Source: Chitinophaga sp. CB10 (GTDB lineage Bacteria > Bacteroidota > Bacteroidia > Chitinophagales > Chitinophagaceae). Taken from it: a stretch of DNA of 54,993 nt. The DNA lies in the NCBI GenBank assembly GCA_001870995.2, contig MLAV02000026.1, forward strand, positions 1 to 54,993, given 5' to 3'. The notes under the pieces were generated by a model that worked only from the letters and a program-made list of their open reading frames with translations, did no database searches and was not told the origin of the DNA. How positions within the stretch are numbered: position 1 is the first letter of the stretch; each line of letters starts with the position of its first letter. Positions 16,956-25,677 of the stretch are shown in pieces. The position numbers and the translations under genes were made by a program.

Positions 16956-18401
16956 TTGTCTGAATTCAGCAGTATAAATACTTTTCACAAAGCATTATAC
17001 GCCGGCAGCATAACCTGTACGGAAAAGGTACGTTATTATCTCAACCGTATCCGGGAGCTAAAACATTTAAATGCCTTCCTGGAGGTATATGAGGAGGAAG
17101 CCCTGGAAAAAGCCCGTGAGCTGGACGCCCGCATTAAAAGCGGTCAGCCCGTGGGGGCCCTGGCTGGAGTGGTGGTAGGTATTAAAGATGTTATCTGCTA
17201 TAAAGGTCATAATGTTACTGCCGCTTCCCGTATCCTGGAAGGGTTTAACTCATTATATTCTGCCACAGCGGTTGAACGCCTGCTGGAGGCAGATGCTATT
17301 ATTATCGGGAACCTGAACTGCGACGAGTTCGCCATGGGTTCCACCAACGAAAATTCGGCTTATGGCCCCACCCTGAATGCGCTGGATACTACCCGCGTAC
17401 CGGGAGGGTCGTCCGGAGGGTCGGCGGTGGCCGTCCAGGCCGATCTTTGCCAGGTTAGCCTGGGGAGCGACACCGGCGGTTCCGTAAGGCAACCGGCGGA
17501 TTTCTGCGGTATCGTGGGGCTGAAACCTACTTACGGCCGCATCTCCCGCTACGGATTAATCGCCTACGCGTCATCTTTTGACCAAATAGGGATTTTTGGC
17601 AAGGATATTGCCGATGTGGCCGCTGTTCTACAGGTCATCGCCGGGCCGGATGAGTTCGATAGTACCGCCTCTCAAAAGGAAGTACCTGATTACCAATCCG
17701 GTCTGACACACAATAAATCCTACAAATTTGCGTATTTAAGGGATGCATTGTACCACGACGGCCTCGATCCTGAGATGAAGGATGCCTATATCGATTTCTT
17801 TGAAAATCTGGTAGACAACGGTCATACAGTCTCCGGTAGCGGATTTGACTATATCGACTACATTGTGCCGGCCTATTATGTGCTCACAACTGCCGAAGCA
17901 TCCAGTAACCTCTCCCGTTACGATGGCGTGAAATATGGCCACAGAACGGAGCAGAAAAACCTCGATTTGACCGATTTTTACAAAAAAAGTAGGTCCGAAG
18001 GGTTTGGGAAAGAGGTAAAAAGACGTATCTTACTGGGGACTTTCGTGTTAAGTTCAGGCTATTATGATGCCTACTACACTAAAGCCCAACAAGTTAGACG
18101 TTTAGTAGCTGACAAATTGAACGAAATTTTAGATCAGTACGACGCCATTTTAATGCCAACAGTGCCGTCCACGGCATTTAAATTAGGGGAAAAAACAGAT
18201 GACCCTATAGCTATGTACCTTGCCGACATTTATACGGTCTTAGCGAATTTGGTAGGGGTTCCGGCAATATCGGTCCCCATGAGAAAGCATTCAAACGGGA
18301 TGCCATTTGGTGTACAGATCATTACAAAGAAGTTTGACGAGGCTAACCTGTTAAGCATTGCCCATCAGTTGATGGATCGCAACCAGGTAGCGACTGTTTA
18401 A
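16956..18401 (+). CDS. gatA: Glutamyl-tRNA(Gln) amidotransferase subunit A
   Basis: A 481-residue amidase-signature protein. The Ser-cisSer-Lys triad reads as K77 (VGIKDV), S152 (GGSSGGSA) and S176 (SDTGGSVRQP). With GatB and GatC it converts Glu-tRNA(Gln) to Gln-tRNA(Gln); gatB/gatC are not in the window. The start chosen is TTG at 16956, since the homologous N-terminus (xxFSSINTFHKAL) begins there and no in-frame ATG lies near. That TTG forms the end of TAGCTTTG, a promoter-like match (see findings). Ends 10 bp before the transglycosylase gene. Confidence 0.94.
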   Translation: MSEFSSINTFHKALYAGSITCTEKVRYYLNRIRELKHLNAFLEVYEEEALEKARELDARIKSGQPVGALAGVVVGIKDVICYKGHNVTAASRILEGFNSLYSATAVERLLEADAIIIGNLNCDEFAMGSTNENSAYGPTLNALDTTRVPGGSSGGSAVAVQADLCQVSLGSDTGGSVRQPADFCGIVGLKPTYGRISRYGLIAYASSFDQIGIFGKDIADVAAVLQVIAGPDEFDSTASQKEVPDYQSGLTHNKSYKFAYLRDALYHDGLDPEMKDAYIDFFENLVDNGHTVSGSGFDYIDYIVPAYYVLTTAEASSNLSRYDGVKYGHRTEQKNLDLTDFYKKSRSEGFGKEVKRRILLGTFVLSSGYYDAYYTKAQQVRRLVADKLNEILDQYDAILMPTVPSTAFKLGEKTDDPIAMYLADIYTVLANLVGVPAISVPMRKHSNGMPFGVQIITKKFDEANLLSIAHQLMDRNQVATV

Positions 18402-18411
18402 AATAAATTGT

Positions 18412-19707
18412 ATGAGAAAAATCTTTTTACTTACGCTGTTGCCAGCATTGAGTTTAGGGAGTGTGAAAGCGGGTAGCAACGGCATACCTAAAGAGATCGG
18501 CTTCGCTAATTACGCGGCCGACACAAGTGGATTGAACGCACCCAGGGTAAAAGTAAAATTACCCAAGGATACGCTCGTTCATGCGTCTCCTACCTCACTT
18601 GCGGTAAAGAAGGCGGCTCAAAGCCTTCCTAATACTGTTCGTAGCGCTAAAGTGTACGAGCAGATCAATAACAACCTCGTAGCAGGCTATGTGAATAACT
18701 ACGCCTCCCGCTACAGCCAGCATCTCCAGATCATGATCGAAAGAGGTCAACCGTACTTTGCTACCGTTGAAAAAATCTTCCGTGAGCATGGTATTCCTGA
18801 AGAGATGAAATACCTGGCCGTGATCGAATCCAGCTTTAATACCAACGCCCGCTCCCGTGTGGGCGCAGTGGGCGCCTGGCAGTTTATGGCCGGCACCGCG
18901 CGCATCTTCGGATTGAGCGTGGGTAAAAAAGTGGATGAACGTAAAGACTTCTATAAGTCCACCCTCGCAGCAGCGCAGTACCTGAACCAGCTGTACGATC
19001 AGTTTGGCGACTGGTTACTGGTAGTTGCCGCTTATAACTGCGGCGCCGGCGGCGTACAACGCGCGATGAAAGCCAGCGGCCGTGAGGATTTCTGGGGCAT
19101 GCAATATTTCCTGCCTGCTGAATCCCGCAACCATGTGTACAAATTCATTGCTACCGGCTACATCCTCGATCGGTTCAACAACTTCTTCGGTGTAAGCCCG
19201 GATGAAAATAACGCCGTAGTGACCAACACCGCTGATAATACCGCTACTGCGGCCATCGCAAGAGGCCCGCTCACAGAAGAGGAAATTTTCAGCACCGTGG
19301 AAATCAACATCTCCGGTAAATACCGCCTGGAAGCCATCGCTAAATCACTGGATATGGAGGTGGCCGCACTGGACCGCCTGAATCCCGGTTTCGCAAAAGG
19401 CCTGGCTTCTCCGGCAAATGCTTATGACCTGCGCATCCCGAAAGAGAAAATGAAGCAGTTCATGGCTGAAAAAGAAGAAATCCTGAAGGAGTCCGTTCAA
19501 ATGACCCTCGATGATAAGGCAGTAGGAGTGGATAAATCCAGGTTCCCTGCGCCGGCTAAAATGCCTGACGCAAAACCAGCGCCTGCCAAAGCGCCTGCGG
19601 CAAAAGCCCCGGCTACCTCCGCAGCCAAGAAGAAAGCGGCTTACAGCAAAAAGAAATCTTACGCTGCCGCCAAAAAAAGAAGCACTGCTAAAAAAGCGAA
19701 AGCCTAA
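18412..19707 (+). CDS. mltD: MltD-type lytic transglycosylase
   Basis: A 431-residue exported murein hydrolase: signal peptide (about 1-20), SLT/GH23 domain (about 115-260) with catalytic E139 (AVIESSFN) and the GAVGAWQFM and AAYNCGAGG motifs, then a degenerate LysM-like segment (about 300-350) and an unusual Lys/Ala/Pro-rich tail (about 380-431). It cuts the glycan between MurNAc and GlcNAc, making 1,6-anhydro ends. The basic tail may bind the anionic wall. Ten bp after gatA, so probably co-transcribed. Confidence 0.93.
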   Translation: MRKIFLLTLLPALSLGSVKAGSNGIPKEIGFANYAADTSGLNAPRVKVKLPKDTLVHASPTSLAVKKAAQSLPNTVRSAKVYEQINNNLVAGYVNNYASRYSQHLQIMIERGQPYFATVEKIFREHGIPEEMKYLAVIESSFNTNARSRVGAVGAWQFMAGTARIFGLSVGKKVDERKDFYKSTLAAAQYLNQLYDQFGDWLLVVAAYNCGAGGVQRAMKASGREDFWGMQYFLPAESRNHVYKFIATGYILDRFNNFFGVSPDENNAVVTNTADNTATAAIARGPLTEEEIFSTVEINISGKYRLEAIAKSLDMEVAALDRLNPGFAKGLASPANAYDLRIPKEKMKQFMAEKEEILKESVQMTLDDKAVGVDKSRFPAPAKMPDAKPAPAKAPAAKAPATSAAKKKAAYSKKKSYAAAKKRSTAKKAKA

Positions 19708-19730
19708 AGCTCAAAAAATATAGATGCGAA

Positions 19731-19758
19731 AGCCGGTTGTACCTACAGCCGGCTTTTT
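19731..19758 (+). terminator. Terminator of gatA-mltD
   Basis: Eleven-pair stem (19731-19741 with 19744-19754) and TTTTT. Confidence 0.88.
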
Positions 19759-19880
19759 CGTTTGTGGCAGCATCCTGAAATTTTTTTAGGGAGAAGATTT
19801 AGTGCTGCATAGGGAAAGTGAAACGGAGAGGAACGTATATACCCAGGCGTTATGCCATTTTCAAAAAGCCCTTAAAAAGG

Positions 19881-19968
19881 CCAGGCGTTTAGGGTAAACG
19901 CATGGCCGGCCTGCCGCGGGCCGGCATTGGCATAAAGCGCTGCTAAAGGCCGGTGAAACCGGCAGCGC
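19881..19968. ncRNA. Candidate structured element: three consecutive hairpins
   Basis: Hairpin 1: 19881-19905, seven perfect pairs (GCGTTTA with TAAACGC) plus three outer pairs. Hairpin 2: GCCGGC at 19905-19910 with 19920-19925. Hairpin 3: GCGCTG (19937-19942) with CAGCGC (19963-19968) enclosing CCGG/CCGG with a TGAAA loop. The stretch is much more GC-rich than the sequence around it. It may be a small RNA, a REP-like repeat, or read-through control; strand unknown. Confidence 0.35.
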
Positions 19969-20006
19969 GTGGCGGCGCGCAGGTAAATCTCTCCCCCAAA
20001 AAATAA

Positions 20007-20038
20007 AAAAGGCCAGCCGTATTAAGGGCTGGCCTTTT
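20007..20038. terminator. Bidirectional terminator between mltD and antiporter
   Basis: Perfect 12-bp inverted repeat AAAAGGCCAGCC / GGCTGGCCTTTT, with A and T tracts on both sides so it works in both directions; it ends the antiporter transcript. Confidence 0.88.
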
Positions 20039-20055
20039 CGATATCCGATAATTTA

Positions 20056-21474
20056 TCAGGCGGTGGCGGCGCGGTGGGCCTTCTTCCCGGAGAAGTCCAC
20101 CAGGTCGAGTACCGGGCCGGTCATAAACGTGGTGGCCAGCGCCATCAGCACGAGCATGGCAAAAATTTCAGGGGACAGGATGCCGAGGTCGTACCCGATG
20201 TTGAGCACGATCAGCTCCATGAGGCCGCGGGTATTCATCAGCGCCCCGATGGAAACGGATTGCCGCCACGTTTGCCCCATGAGGCGCGCGGTGACTGCGC
20301 TGCCGCCGAATTTGCCGCCTACGGCTACCAGCATGATCAGGCCGAACGCCGCCCAGAGGTGCCCCTGGGAAAGCAGGCCGATTTGTGTGCGCAAGCCCGT
20401 GAAGGCGAAGAAGATAGGCAGCAGTACCATTACGGAAACATCTTCCAGCTTGTCCGTAAACAGCTTGCGGACCGTATCCTGCACGGGCATGACTGCGCCG
20501 GCGAGGAAAGCCCCGAACAAGGCGTGGATACCGATGACTTCCGCCACCCAGGCGGAAATCAGCAGGGTGAGGAATACGTAGCCGGCGGCTACTTTTTCGT
20601 TATGGTTATCCAGGTGGCGTTTTAATACCTTATGCAGCCAGGGGCGTACCAGCAGTATCATCACGGTGACGAACAGGAGGGCCAGCGCGATGGTAATGAT
20701 GGCGGAAGCGAGCCCGGAAGCTTTGGCGATGGCTACCACTACGGCCAGTATGCACCAGGCGGTAATATCGTCCGCAGCGGCGCAGGTGATGGCCAGGGTG
20801 CCGAGCGGGGTGCCGGTCAGTTTTCTTTCCTGTACAATCCTTGCCAGTACGGGAAAGGCCGTGATGCTCATGGCAATGCCCATAAACAGGGCGAATGCGA
20901 GGAAGCTGACGTTTGCCGGGGCAAAGGATTCGAAGATGAAATAGGCCAGTCCTACGCCGAGCGCGAAGGGCACTACGATGCTGGCGTGGCTGATCATCAC
21001 GGCGTCATGCGCTTTGTTGCGCACTTTGCTCATATCCAGCTCCATGCCTACGATGAACATGAAGAAGGCGAGGCCTATCTGGCTGAGGAACTGCAGGCTT
21101 TTCAGGGACTCTGCGGGGAAGAGGAAGCCGGAGAAGGAGGGGGTGAGCCAGCCCAGGAGGGAAGGGCCCAGCAGTACGCCGGCAATGATTTCGCCCACTA
21201 CGGAGGGTTGCCTTACTTTCTTGGCGAGCCTGCCGAATAAGCGCGCTACGACCATAATCACAACGATTTGCAGCAGCAATAAGCTGAGGGGGTGCCTGAA
21301 ATTGTCGAGGTATTGCAACCAGGTATCCGGATGGGTTAACGGCGTGGGGGTATGCATGGTATGCTCCACTGCGGCCTGTTTCACGGGCAATGCCTGGCCT
21401 TTGTGGAGTATGAACCAGATGATAGCGCCGAAGATACCGATGATGACGGGGTACCAGACGAAACGTTTATTCAT
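20056..21474 (-). CDS. Cation:proton antiporter (CPA2 family)
   Basis: A 472-residue Na+/H+ exchanger-type protein with an N-terminal membrane anchor, a short periplasmic link, then about 12 helices. The residue pair D235/D236 in CAAADDITAW is the DD site typical of electrogenic CPA2 antiporters. GEIIAGVLLGPSLLG is the usual signature of the family's first core helix. No TrkA/KTN domain follows, so it is not a complete Kef system. Sodium or potassium as substrate cannot be decided. Monocistronic. Confidence 0.92.
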   Translation of the reverse strand: MNKRFVWYPVIIGIFGAIIWFILHKGQALPVKQAAVEHTMHTPTPLTHPDTWLQYLDNFRHPLSLLLLQIVVIMVVARLFGRLAKKVRQPSVVGEIIAGVLLGPSLLGWLTPSFSGFLFPAESLKSLQFLSQIGLAFFMFIVGMELDMSKVRNKAHDAVMISHASIVVPFALGVGLAYFIFESFAPANVSFLAFALFMGIAMSITAFPVLARIVQERKLTGTPLGTLAITCAAADDITAWCILAVVVAIAKASGLASAIITIALALLFVTVMILLVRPWLHKVLKRHLDNHNEKVAAGYVFLTLLISAWVAEVIGIHALFGAFLAGAVMPVQDTVRKLFTDKLEDVSVMVLLPIFFAFTGLRTQIGLLSQGHLWAAFGLIMLVAVGGKFGGSAVTARLMGQTWRQSVSIGALMNTRGLMELIVLNIGYDLGILSPEIFAMLVLMALATTFMTGPVLDLVDFSGKKAHRAATA

Positions 21475-21533
21475 AAAAATTCCAGTTAATAATCCGGGGG
21501 AAAGATACTCAATTCCGCAGAGGCGTGGTATTA

Positions 21534-21565
21534 TTAAAATAAAAGCGCCTCCGTGTCGGAGGCGC
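21534..21565 (-). terminator. pgk terminator
   Basis: Perfect 9-bp stem (21545-21553 with 21557-21565) with a triplet loop and TTTTATTTTA on the minus strand. Confidence 0.9.
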
Positions 21566-21592
21566 GTGGTGTATCAGGAGGTTATAATCATC

Positions 21593-22786
21593 TTACTGGA
21601 TAGCAGCGATGCCTGGCAGTACTTTGCCTTCGAAGAATTCGAGCATGGCGCCTCCACCGGTTGATACGTAGCTCACCTTATCCGCGAAGCCAAACTGGTT
21701 AACGGCCGCCACGCTGTCGCCCCCGCCCACGAGGGAGAAGGAACCTTTGGCAGTAGCCGCCACGATGGCTTCTGCTACGCCTTTGGTACCGCCCTGGAAG
21801 GCTTCCATTTCGAATACGCCCATAGGTCCGTTCCAGAGGATGGTTTTGGAGTCGGCGATGGTTTGGCTGAAGAGCGCTACGGACTTAGGTCCTACGTCGA
21901 GGCCCATCCATCCGGCAGGGATGTTATCGTTGGAAACGACCTGTGTAGCGGCATCTGCGGCGAATTTATCCGCAGCGATGGAATCCACCGGCAGCAGCAG
22001 TTGTACGCCGTTGGCTTTTGCTTTTTCCAGGAGGTCGTTAGCGAGGTCGAGTTTATCGTTTTCCACGAGGGAGTTACCGATTTCCTTGCCTTGCGCCTTG
22101 AGGAAGGTATAGGCCATACCGCCGCCGATGATGATGTTATCGGCGCGTTCCATCAGCGTTTCGATGATGAGGATTTTATCGGAAACCTTTGCGCCGCCGA
22201 GGATGGCGGTGAAGGGGCGTTCTGCGTTGTTCAGTACTTTTTCCGCGTTGGAAACTTCTGCTTCCATGAGGTAGCCGAACATCCTGTTTTCGGGCGGGAA
22301 GAACTGCGCGATCACAGCAGTGGAGGCGTGGGCGCGGTGTGCGGTGCCGAAGGCGTCGTTTACGTACACGTTACCCAGTTTTGCCAGTTGTTGTGCAAAT
22401 TCCTGGTCTCCTTTTTCTTCTGCTTTGTGGAAGCGGAGGTTTTCGAGGAGGAGTACTTCGCCCATTTGCAGGTGTGCGGCGGCTTCTTCGGCAACGGGGC
22501 CTACGCAGTCGTTGGCAAATTTAACGGTAACGCCATCCAGGAGGGTGATGAGGTGGTACACGAGGTGTCTTAAAGAGTATTTATCGGTAGGACCGTCTTT
22601 GGGCCGGCCCAGGTGCGACATCAGGATAACGGCGCCGCCATCTTTGAGTATTTTTTTGATGGTTGGCACGGCGGCACGCATGCGCGTATCGTCGGTGATT
22701 TCGAATTTATCGTTCAACGGCACGTTGAAGTCTACGCGGATCAAGGCTTTCTCGCCATTGAAGTTATGATCGGAAAACTTACTCAT
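21593..22786 (-). CDS. pgk: Phosphoglycerate kinase
   Basis: A 397-residue glycolytic kinase making ATP and 3-phosphoglycerate from 1,3-bisphosphoglycerate. Substrate loops VDFNVPL and MSHLGRP at the N-terminal half and the nucleotide site GGGDSVAAVNQFG near the C-terminus are intact; length is standard. It lies 157 bp after gapA on the same strand, but a terminator separates them, so they are probably transcribed apart although functionally consecutive. Confidence 0.97.
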   Translation of the reverse strand: MSKFSDHNFNGEKALIRVDFNVPLNDKFEITDDTRMRAAVPTIKKILKDGGAVILMSHLGRPKDGPTDKYSLRHLVYHLITLLDGVTVKFANDCVGPVAEEAAAHLQMGEVLLLENLRFHKAEEKGDQEFAQQLAKLGNVYVNDAFGTAHRAHASTAVIAQFFPPENRMFGYLMEAEVSNAEKVLNNAERPFTAILGGAKVSDKILIIETLMERADNIIIGGGMAYTFLKAQGKEIGNSLVENDKLDLANDLLEKAKANGVQLLLPVDSIAADKFAADAATQVVSNDNIPAGWMGLDVGPKSVALFSQTIADSKTILWNGPMGVFEMEAFQGGTKGVAEAIVAATAKGSFSLVGGGDSVAAVNQFGFADKVSYVSTGGGAMLEFFEGKVLPGIAAIQ

Positions 22787-22907
22787 GGAGTATCAGTTTA
22801 TAGAATAAGGAGGGTTGTTGCATAAAAAAACCGCGGAACCGACAGCACAAAGCATTGACATCGGTAAGACCGGTTGGCTGCTGTTATGGTGTAGTTGCGC
22901 GGAATTG

Positions 22908-22937
22908 AAAACAAAGCCCCTGCCGTAGCGGGGGCTT
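22908..22937 (-). terminator. gapA terminator
   Basis: Ten-pair stem (22914-22923 with 22928-22937, one T.G) with a tetraloop; TTTGTTTT follows on the minus strand. Confidence 0.85.
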
Positions 22938-22943
22938 ATGAGA

Positions 22944-23960
22944 TTATTTTTGGATCTGCTCGGCGAAGTACTTAACAGTACGCACCAGCTGAGATACGTA
23001 GCTCATTTCGTTATCGTACCAGGATACAGTGCGAACCAGTTGGGTATCGCCCACGGTTTGTACTCTGGTTTGAGTAGCGTCGAACAGGGAACCGTAGTGC
23101 ATGCCGATTACGTCGCTGCTAACGATTTCATCTTCGGTATAGCCGAAAGATTCGTTGGTAGCTGCTTTCATGGCTGCGTTTACTTCTTCAGCAGTAACTT
23201 TTTTGCTGAGGATAGCGGTGAGTTCGGTGAGGGAACCGGTGATGGTAGGCACGCGTTGAGCGGAGCCGTCCAGTTTACCTTTCAGTTCAGGCAGAACGAG
23301 GCCGATAGCTTTAGCGGCGCCGGTGCTGTTAGGAACGATGTTAGCGGCAGCAGCGCGTGCGCGGCGCAGGTCGCCTTTCGGATGCGGTGCATCGAGGGTG
23401 TTCTGGTCGTTGGTATAAGCGTGTACGGTAGTCATCAGACCGTTTACGATACCAAATTTTTCCTGCAGTACTTTCGCCATAGGAGCGAGGCAGTTGGTGG
23501 TGCAGGAAGCGCAGGAGATAACGGTTTCAGAACCGTCGAGGATGTTGTGGTTTACGTTGAACACAACAGTTTTCAGATCACCTGTAGCTGGGGCGGAGAT
23601 TACTACTCTCTTAGCGCCGGCGGTGAGGTGAGCGGAAGCTTTGTCTTTATCAGCGAAGAAACCGGTACATTCGATTACTACATCGATGTCGTGCTCTTTC
23701 CATGGAATTTGAGCCGGATCTTTCTGTGCATATATTTTTACCTCATCACCGTTAACGCTGATAGAGTTGTCAGAATGCGTAACCTCTGCATCAAATCTGC
23801 CCTGAGCGGAATCATATTTCAGCAAGTGTGCCAGCGTTTTAGGGCTGGTGAGGTCATTGATTGCAACCACATCAATGCCGGGCATTTTGTAAATCTGGCG
23901 GTATACCAAACGACCGATACGGCCGAACCCATTAATACCAATTTTGAGAGTAGTTCCCAT
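22944..23960 (-). CDS. gapA: Glyceraldehyde-3-phosphate dehydrogenase, type I
   Basis: From the ATG at 23960 the protein has 338 residues. Rossmann loop INGFGRIGR (10-18), NAD-selecting D36 (VVAIND), catalytic C153 (SCASCTTNCLAP) and VPNSTGAAKA downstream. The frame is open 22 codons further, to a TTG at 24026, but that would start inside the predicted promoter (23996-24026) and adds a non-homologous leader, so the ATG is preferred. Catalyses the oxidative phosphorylation step of glycolysis. Confidence 0.96.
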   Translation of the reverse strand: MGTTLKIGINGFGRIGRLVYRQIYKMPGIDVVAINDLTSPKTLAHLLKYDSAQGRFDAEVTHSDNSISVNGDEVKIYAQKDPAQIPWKEHDIDVVIECTGFFADKDKASAHLTAGAKRVVISAPATGDLKTVVFNVNHNILDGSETVISCASCTTNCLAPMAKVLQEKFGIVNGLMTTVHAYTNDQNTLDAPHPKGDLRRARAAAANIVPNSTGAAKAIGLVLPELKGKLDGSAQRVPTITGSLTELTAILSKKVTAEEVNAAMKAATNESFGYTEDEIVSSDVIGMHYGSLFDATQTRVQTVGDTQLVRTVSWYDNEMSYVSQLVRTVKYFAEQIQK

Positions 23961-23995
23961 TTTACATCGTGATTTGAATATGAAAAAATCGAAGG

Positions 23996-24026
23996 CGAAT
24001 TTACAATCAATAGAACTAGAAATCAA
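23996..24026 (-). promoter_or_regulatory. Putative gapA promoter
   Basis: Minus strand TTG (24024-24026), 20-bp spacer, TAAATTCG (23996-24003), one mismatch to TAnnTTTG, 35 bp before the chosen ATG. Confidence 0.5.
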
Positions 24027-24052
24027 TATATTTTTAGGTTATGAAAGTTTTT

Positions 24053-24083
24053 TTTGGAAATATCAGAAAAGGTTCTACTTTTG
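24053..24083 (+). promoter_or_regulatory. tRNA-Glu (copy 1) promoter
   Basis: TTTG 24053-24056, 19-bp spacer, TACTTTTG 24076-24083; the mature tRNA begins 17 bp later. Confidence 0.85.
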
Positions 24084-24100
24084 CAATCCCAAAACGATAC

Positions 24101-24172
24101 GCCGCGTTGGTCAAGGGGTTAAGACGCCTCCCTTTCACGGAGGAATCACGGGTTCGATTCCCGTACGTGGTA
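24101..24172 (+). tRNA. tRNA-Glu(UUC), copy 1
   Basis: 72 nt without encoded CCA. Acceptor GCCGCGT pairs with ACGTGGT (two G.U pairs), D arm with AGGGGTTAA loop, anticodon stem CCTCC/GGAGG with loop CTTTCAC (anticodon TTC), T arm ACGGG-TTCGATT-CCCGT. CCA must be added by the nucleotidyltransferase. Identical in all 72 positions to copy 2. Confidence 0.95.
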
Positions 24173-24179
24173 CGAAGAG

Positions 24180-24206
24180 AAGGCTGCTCGAGGAGCGGCC
24201 TTTTTT
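24180..24206 (+). terminator. Terminator of tRNA-Glu copy 1
   Basis: Ten-pair stem AAGGCTGCTC / GAGCGGCCTT (one T.G), triplet loop, six T residues. Confidence 0.88.
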
Positions 24207-24316
24207 GTTTTTTGCACCTGCCAGGAGTTTCTCCCACAGCCTATTTCCGCTTTCTTGTTGTTAAAGTCTTTTGCTGCTGCCGGCGGCGGGATATTTATTT
24301 GGAACTGTAAAAAAAA

Positions 24317-24357
24317 GTTGTTTCGTTTGTTTTGTTTGTTTCGTTTATTTCGTTTGT
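24317..24357 (+). repeat. TTTCG/TTTGT-type simple repeat
   Basis: About 40 bp of imperfect GTTTGT / TTCGTTT units just before the antitoxin promoter region. Such tracts can vary in length by slippage. Confidence 0.6.
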
Positions 24358-24392
24358 GAGGGGAATTGCGTAACTTTAAGGAAACAAAATCC

Positions 24393-24860
24393 ATGGCAAT
24401 GGAAACACTTCTTGAGAAAACAAACAAACGGGATCAGAAAATAGTGAAGGCGCTGGAGCCGAAGATGGCAGAGCTGTTGGGCCGGATAGCGGGTTCCAGG
24501 TCGGACGTGGTAACCATGTATTTTGCCGGGCATGGAGAGCAGCTGGAAGTGCCCAAATCAGCAGTATTGTTATTTTTCTCCATACTAGAGAAAATGGGTT
24601 CCAACAGTTCCTTTGCGATACTGTTTTCCGGGAATGACGAGGAAATTAGTACGCAGCAGGCAGCGGAAATATTGGGTGTATCAAGGCCCTTTCTGGTGCA
24701 GCTATTGGAAAAAGGGGAGATTCCTTTTCATAAAGTAGGCACTCATCGGAGAGTAAAAATGGAAGATCTTATTAAGTATGAAAAGAAGCTTAAGAAAACC
24801 AGGAAGGAGAGTTTGGATTATCTGGCGGAGCAGGCACAAAAATTTAAAATGGGGTATTAG
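24393..24860 (+). CDS. Antitoxin with excisionase-type HTH domain
   Basis: 155 residues from ATG 24393. The frame runs upstream to a TTG at 24366, but a promoter-like TAACTTTA at 24371-24378 lies within that part, so the ATG is chosen. A C-terminal winged HTH of the MerR/Xis type (about 84-130: ISTQQAAEILGVSRPFLVQL ... HKVGTHRRVKMEDL) follows an uncharacterised N-terminal half. It directly abuts the PIN-domain gene, as in type II toxin-antitoxin pairs in which the antitoxin binds its own promoter. Confidence 0.8.
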   Translation: MAMETLLEKTNKRDQKIVKALEPKMAELLGRIAGSRSDVVTMYFAGHGEQLEVPKSAVLLFFSILEKMGSNSSFAILFSGNDEEISTQQAAEILGVSRPFLVQLLEKGEIPFHKVGTHRRVKMEDLIKYEKKLKKTRKESLDYLAEQAQKFKMGY

Positions 24861-25442
24861 ATGATGGCTGAAAAGAGATTAGTGGTTCTCTTAGATGCTA
24901 ATGTTTTGTATCCAGCCCCAATCAGAGATTTGCTGTTACGTTTGTCTGAAGTAGGTGTACTCATACCTAAATGGACAGCGAGGATACAGCAGGAATGGAC
25001 GGAAAGCTTGTTACGAAATAGACCAGATCTGAATAGAAACCTGTTAACCCGTATTTGTCATGAAATGGATAAGGCATTTCCTGATGCCCATGTAAATGGA
25101 TTTGAGGAGCTGATACCCATGATCGTATTGCCGGACGCAGATGACCGTCATGTGCTGGCTGCAGCGGTTCATTGCGAAGCAGACCTGATTATTACCAATA
25201 ATAAAAAAGATTTCCCTGCAAAGATCACTGACGATTTCAGCATCGGCGTTGTGACCCCTGATGAGCTGGTGGTGGCATTGCTCCGCATTAGTTTCTCTGC
25301 CGTTTTGGAGGCGCTCAGAGCCCAGGTTGGCGGATTAAAAAATCCGCCAATGACAATACCTGATGTCTTGAATGTATTGGAGAAATGTGGTTTAAAACGA
25401 GGCGTTGGCGTGTTGCGCGCGTATTTAACCAATATTATTTAG
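24861..25442 (+). CDS. PIN-domain ribonuclease toxin
   Basis: A 193-residue PIN-domain protein (VapC-like superfamily). Acidic site residues: D12 (LLDANVLYP), E45, D92-D95 (PDADDRHVLAAA); the usual last Asp is replaced by N113/N114 in ITNNKKDFP, as in a known PIN subgroup. PIN toxins cleave RNA, often tRNA or rRNA. The ATG directly follows the antitoxin stop codon, which indicates translational coupling. C-terminal extension (about 145-193) has no motif I know. The pair sits between two identical tRNA-Glu genes. Confidence 0.85.
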   Translation: MMAEKRLVVLLDANVLYPAPIRDLLLRLSEVGVLIPKWTARIQQEWTESLLRNRPDLNRNLLTRICHEMDKAFPDAHVNGFEELIPMIVLPDADDRHVLAAAVHCEADLIITNNKKDFPAKITDDFSIGVVTPDELVVALLRISFSAVLEALRAQVGGLKNPPMTIPDVLNVLEKCGLKRGVGVLRAYLTNII

Positions 25443-25629
25443 CCTGCTTGCAGTAAGCCTGACGCCTCCCTGGCCTGCCATTCCGGCGAAGTCAAGCCTA
25501 AATTTTCACCCCTCAAAAAAGAATCTTTAAAACTTGCTGGTTAATTCAAATTAATTCCGATATTTGCACCCCGGTTCATTGATAGCAAGACAAGTCACCA
25601 AAAGAATTTCATAAAATTCTAAAAATAAA

Positions 25630-25660
25630 TTTGGTAGATATAAAGGTTTTCCTATCTTTG
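25630..25660 (+). promoter_or_regulatory. tRNA-Glu (copy 2) promoter
   Basis: TTTG 25630-25633, 19-bp spacer, TATCTTTG 25653-25660; tRNA starts 17 bp later, the same distance as in copy 1. Confidence 0.85.
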
Positions 25661-25677
25661 CAATCCCAAACGAAAAC

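Larger units (their letters stand above)
19708..20055. other. Intergenic region with two terminators and a GC-rich structured block
   Basis: 348 bp between the convergent transglycosylase and antiporter genes. It holds a terminator at each end (19731-19758, 20007-20038) and between them three adjacent hairpins at 19881-19968. No reading frame of interest. Confidence 0.8.
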
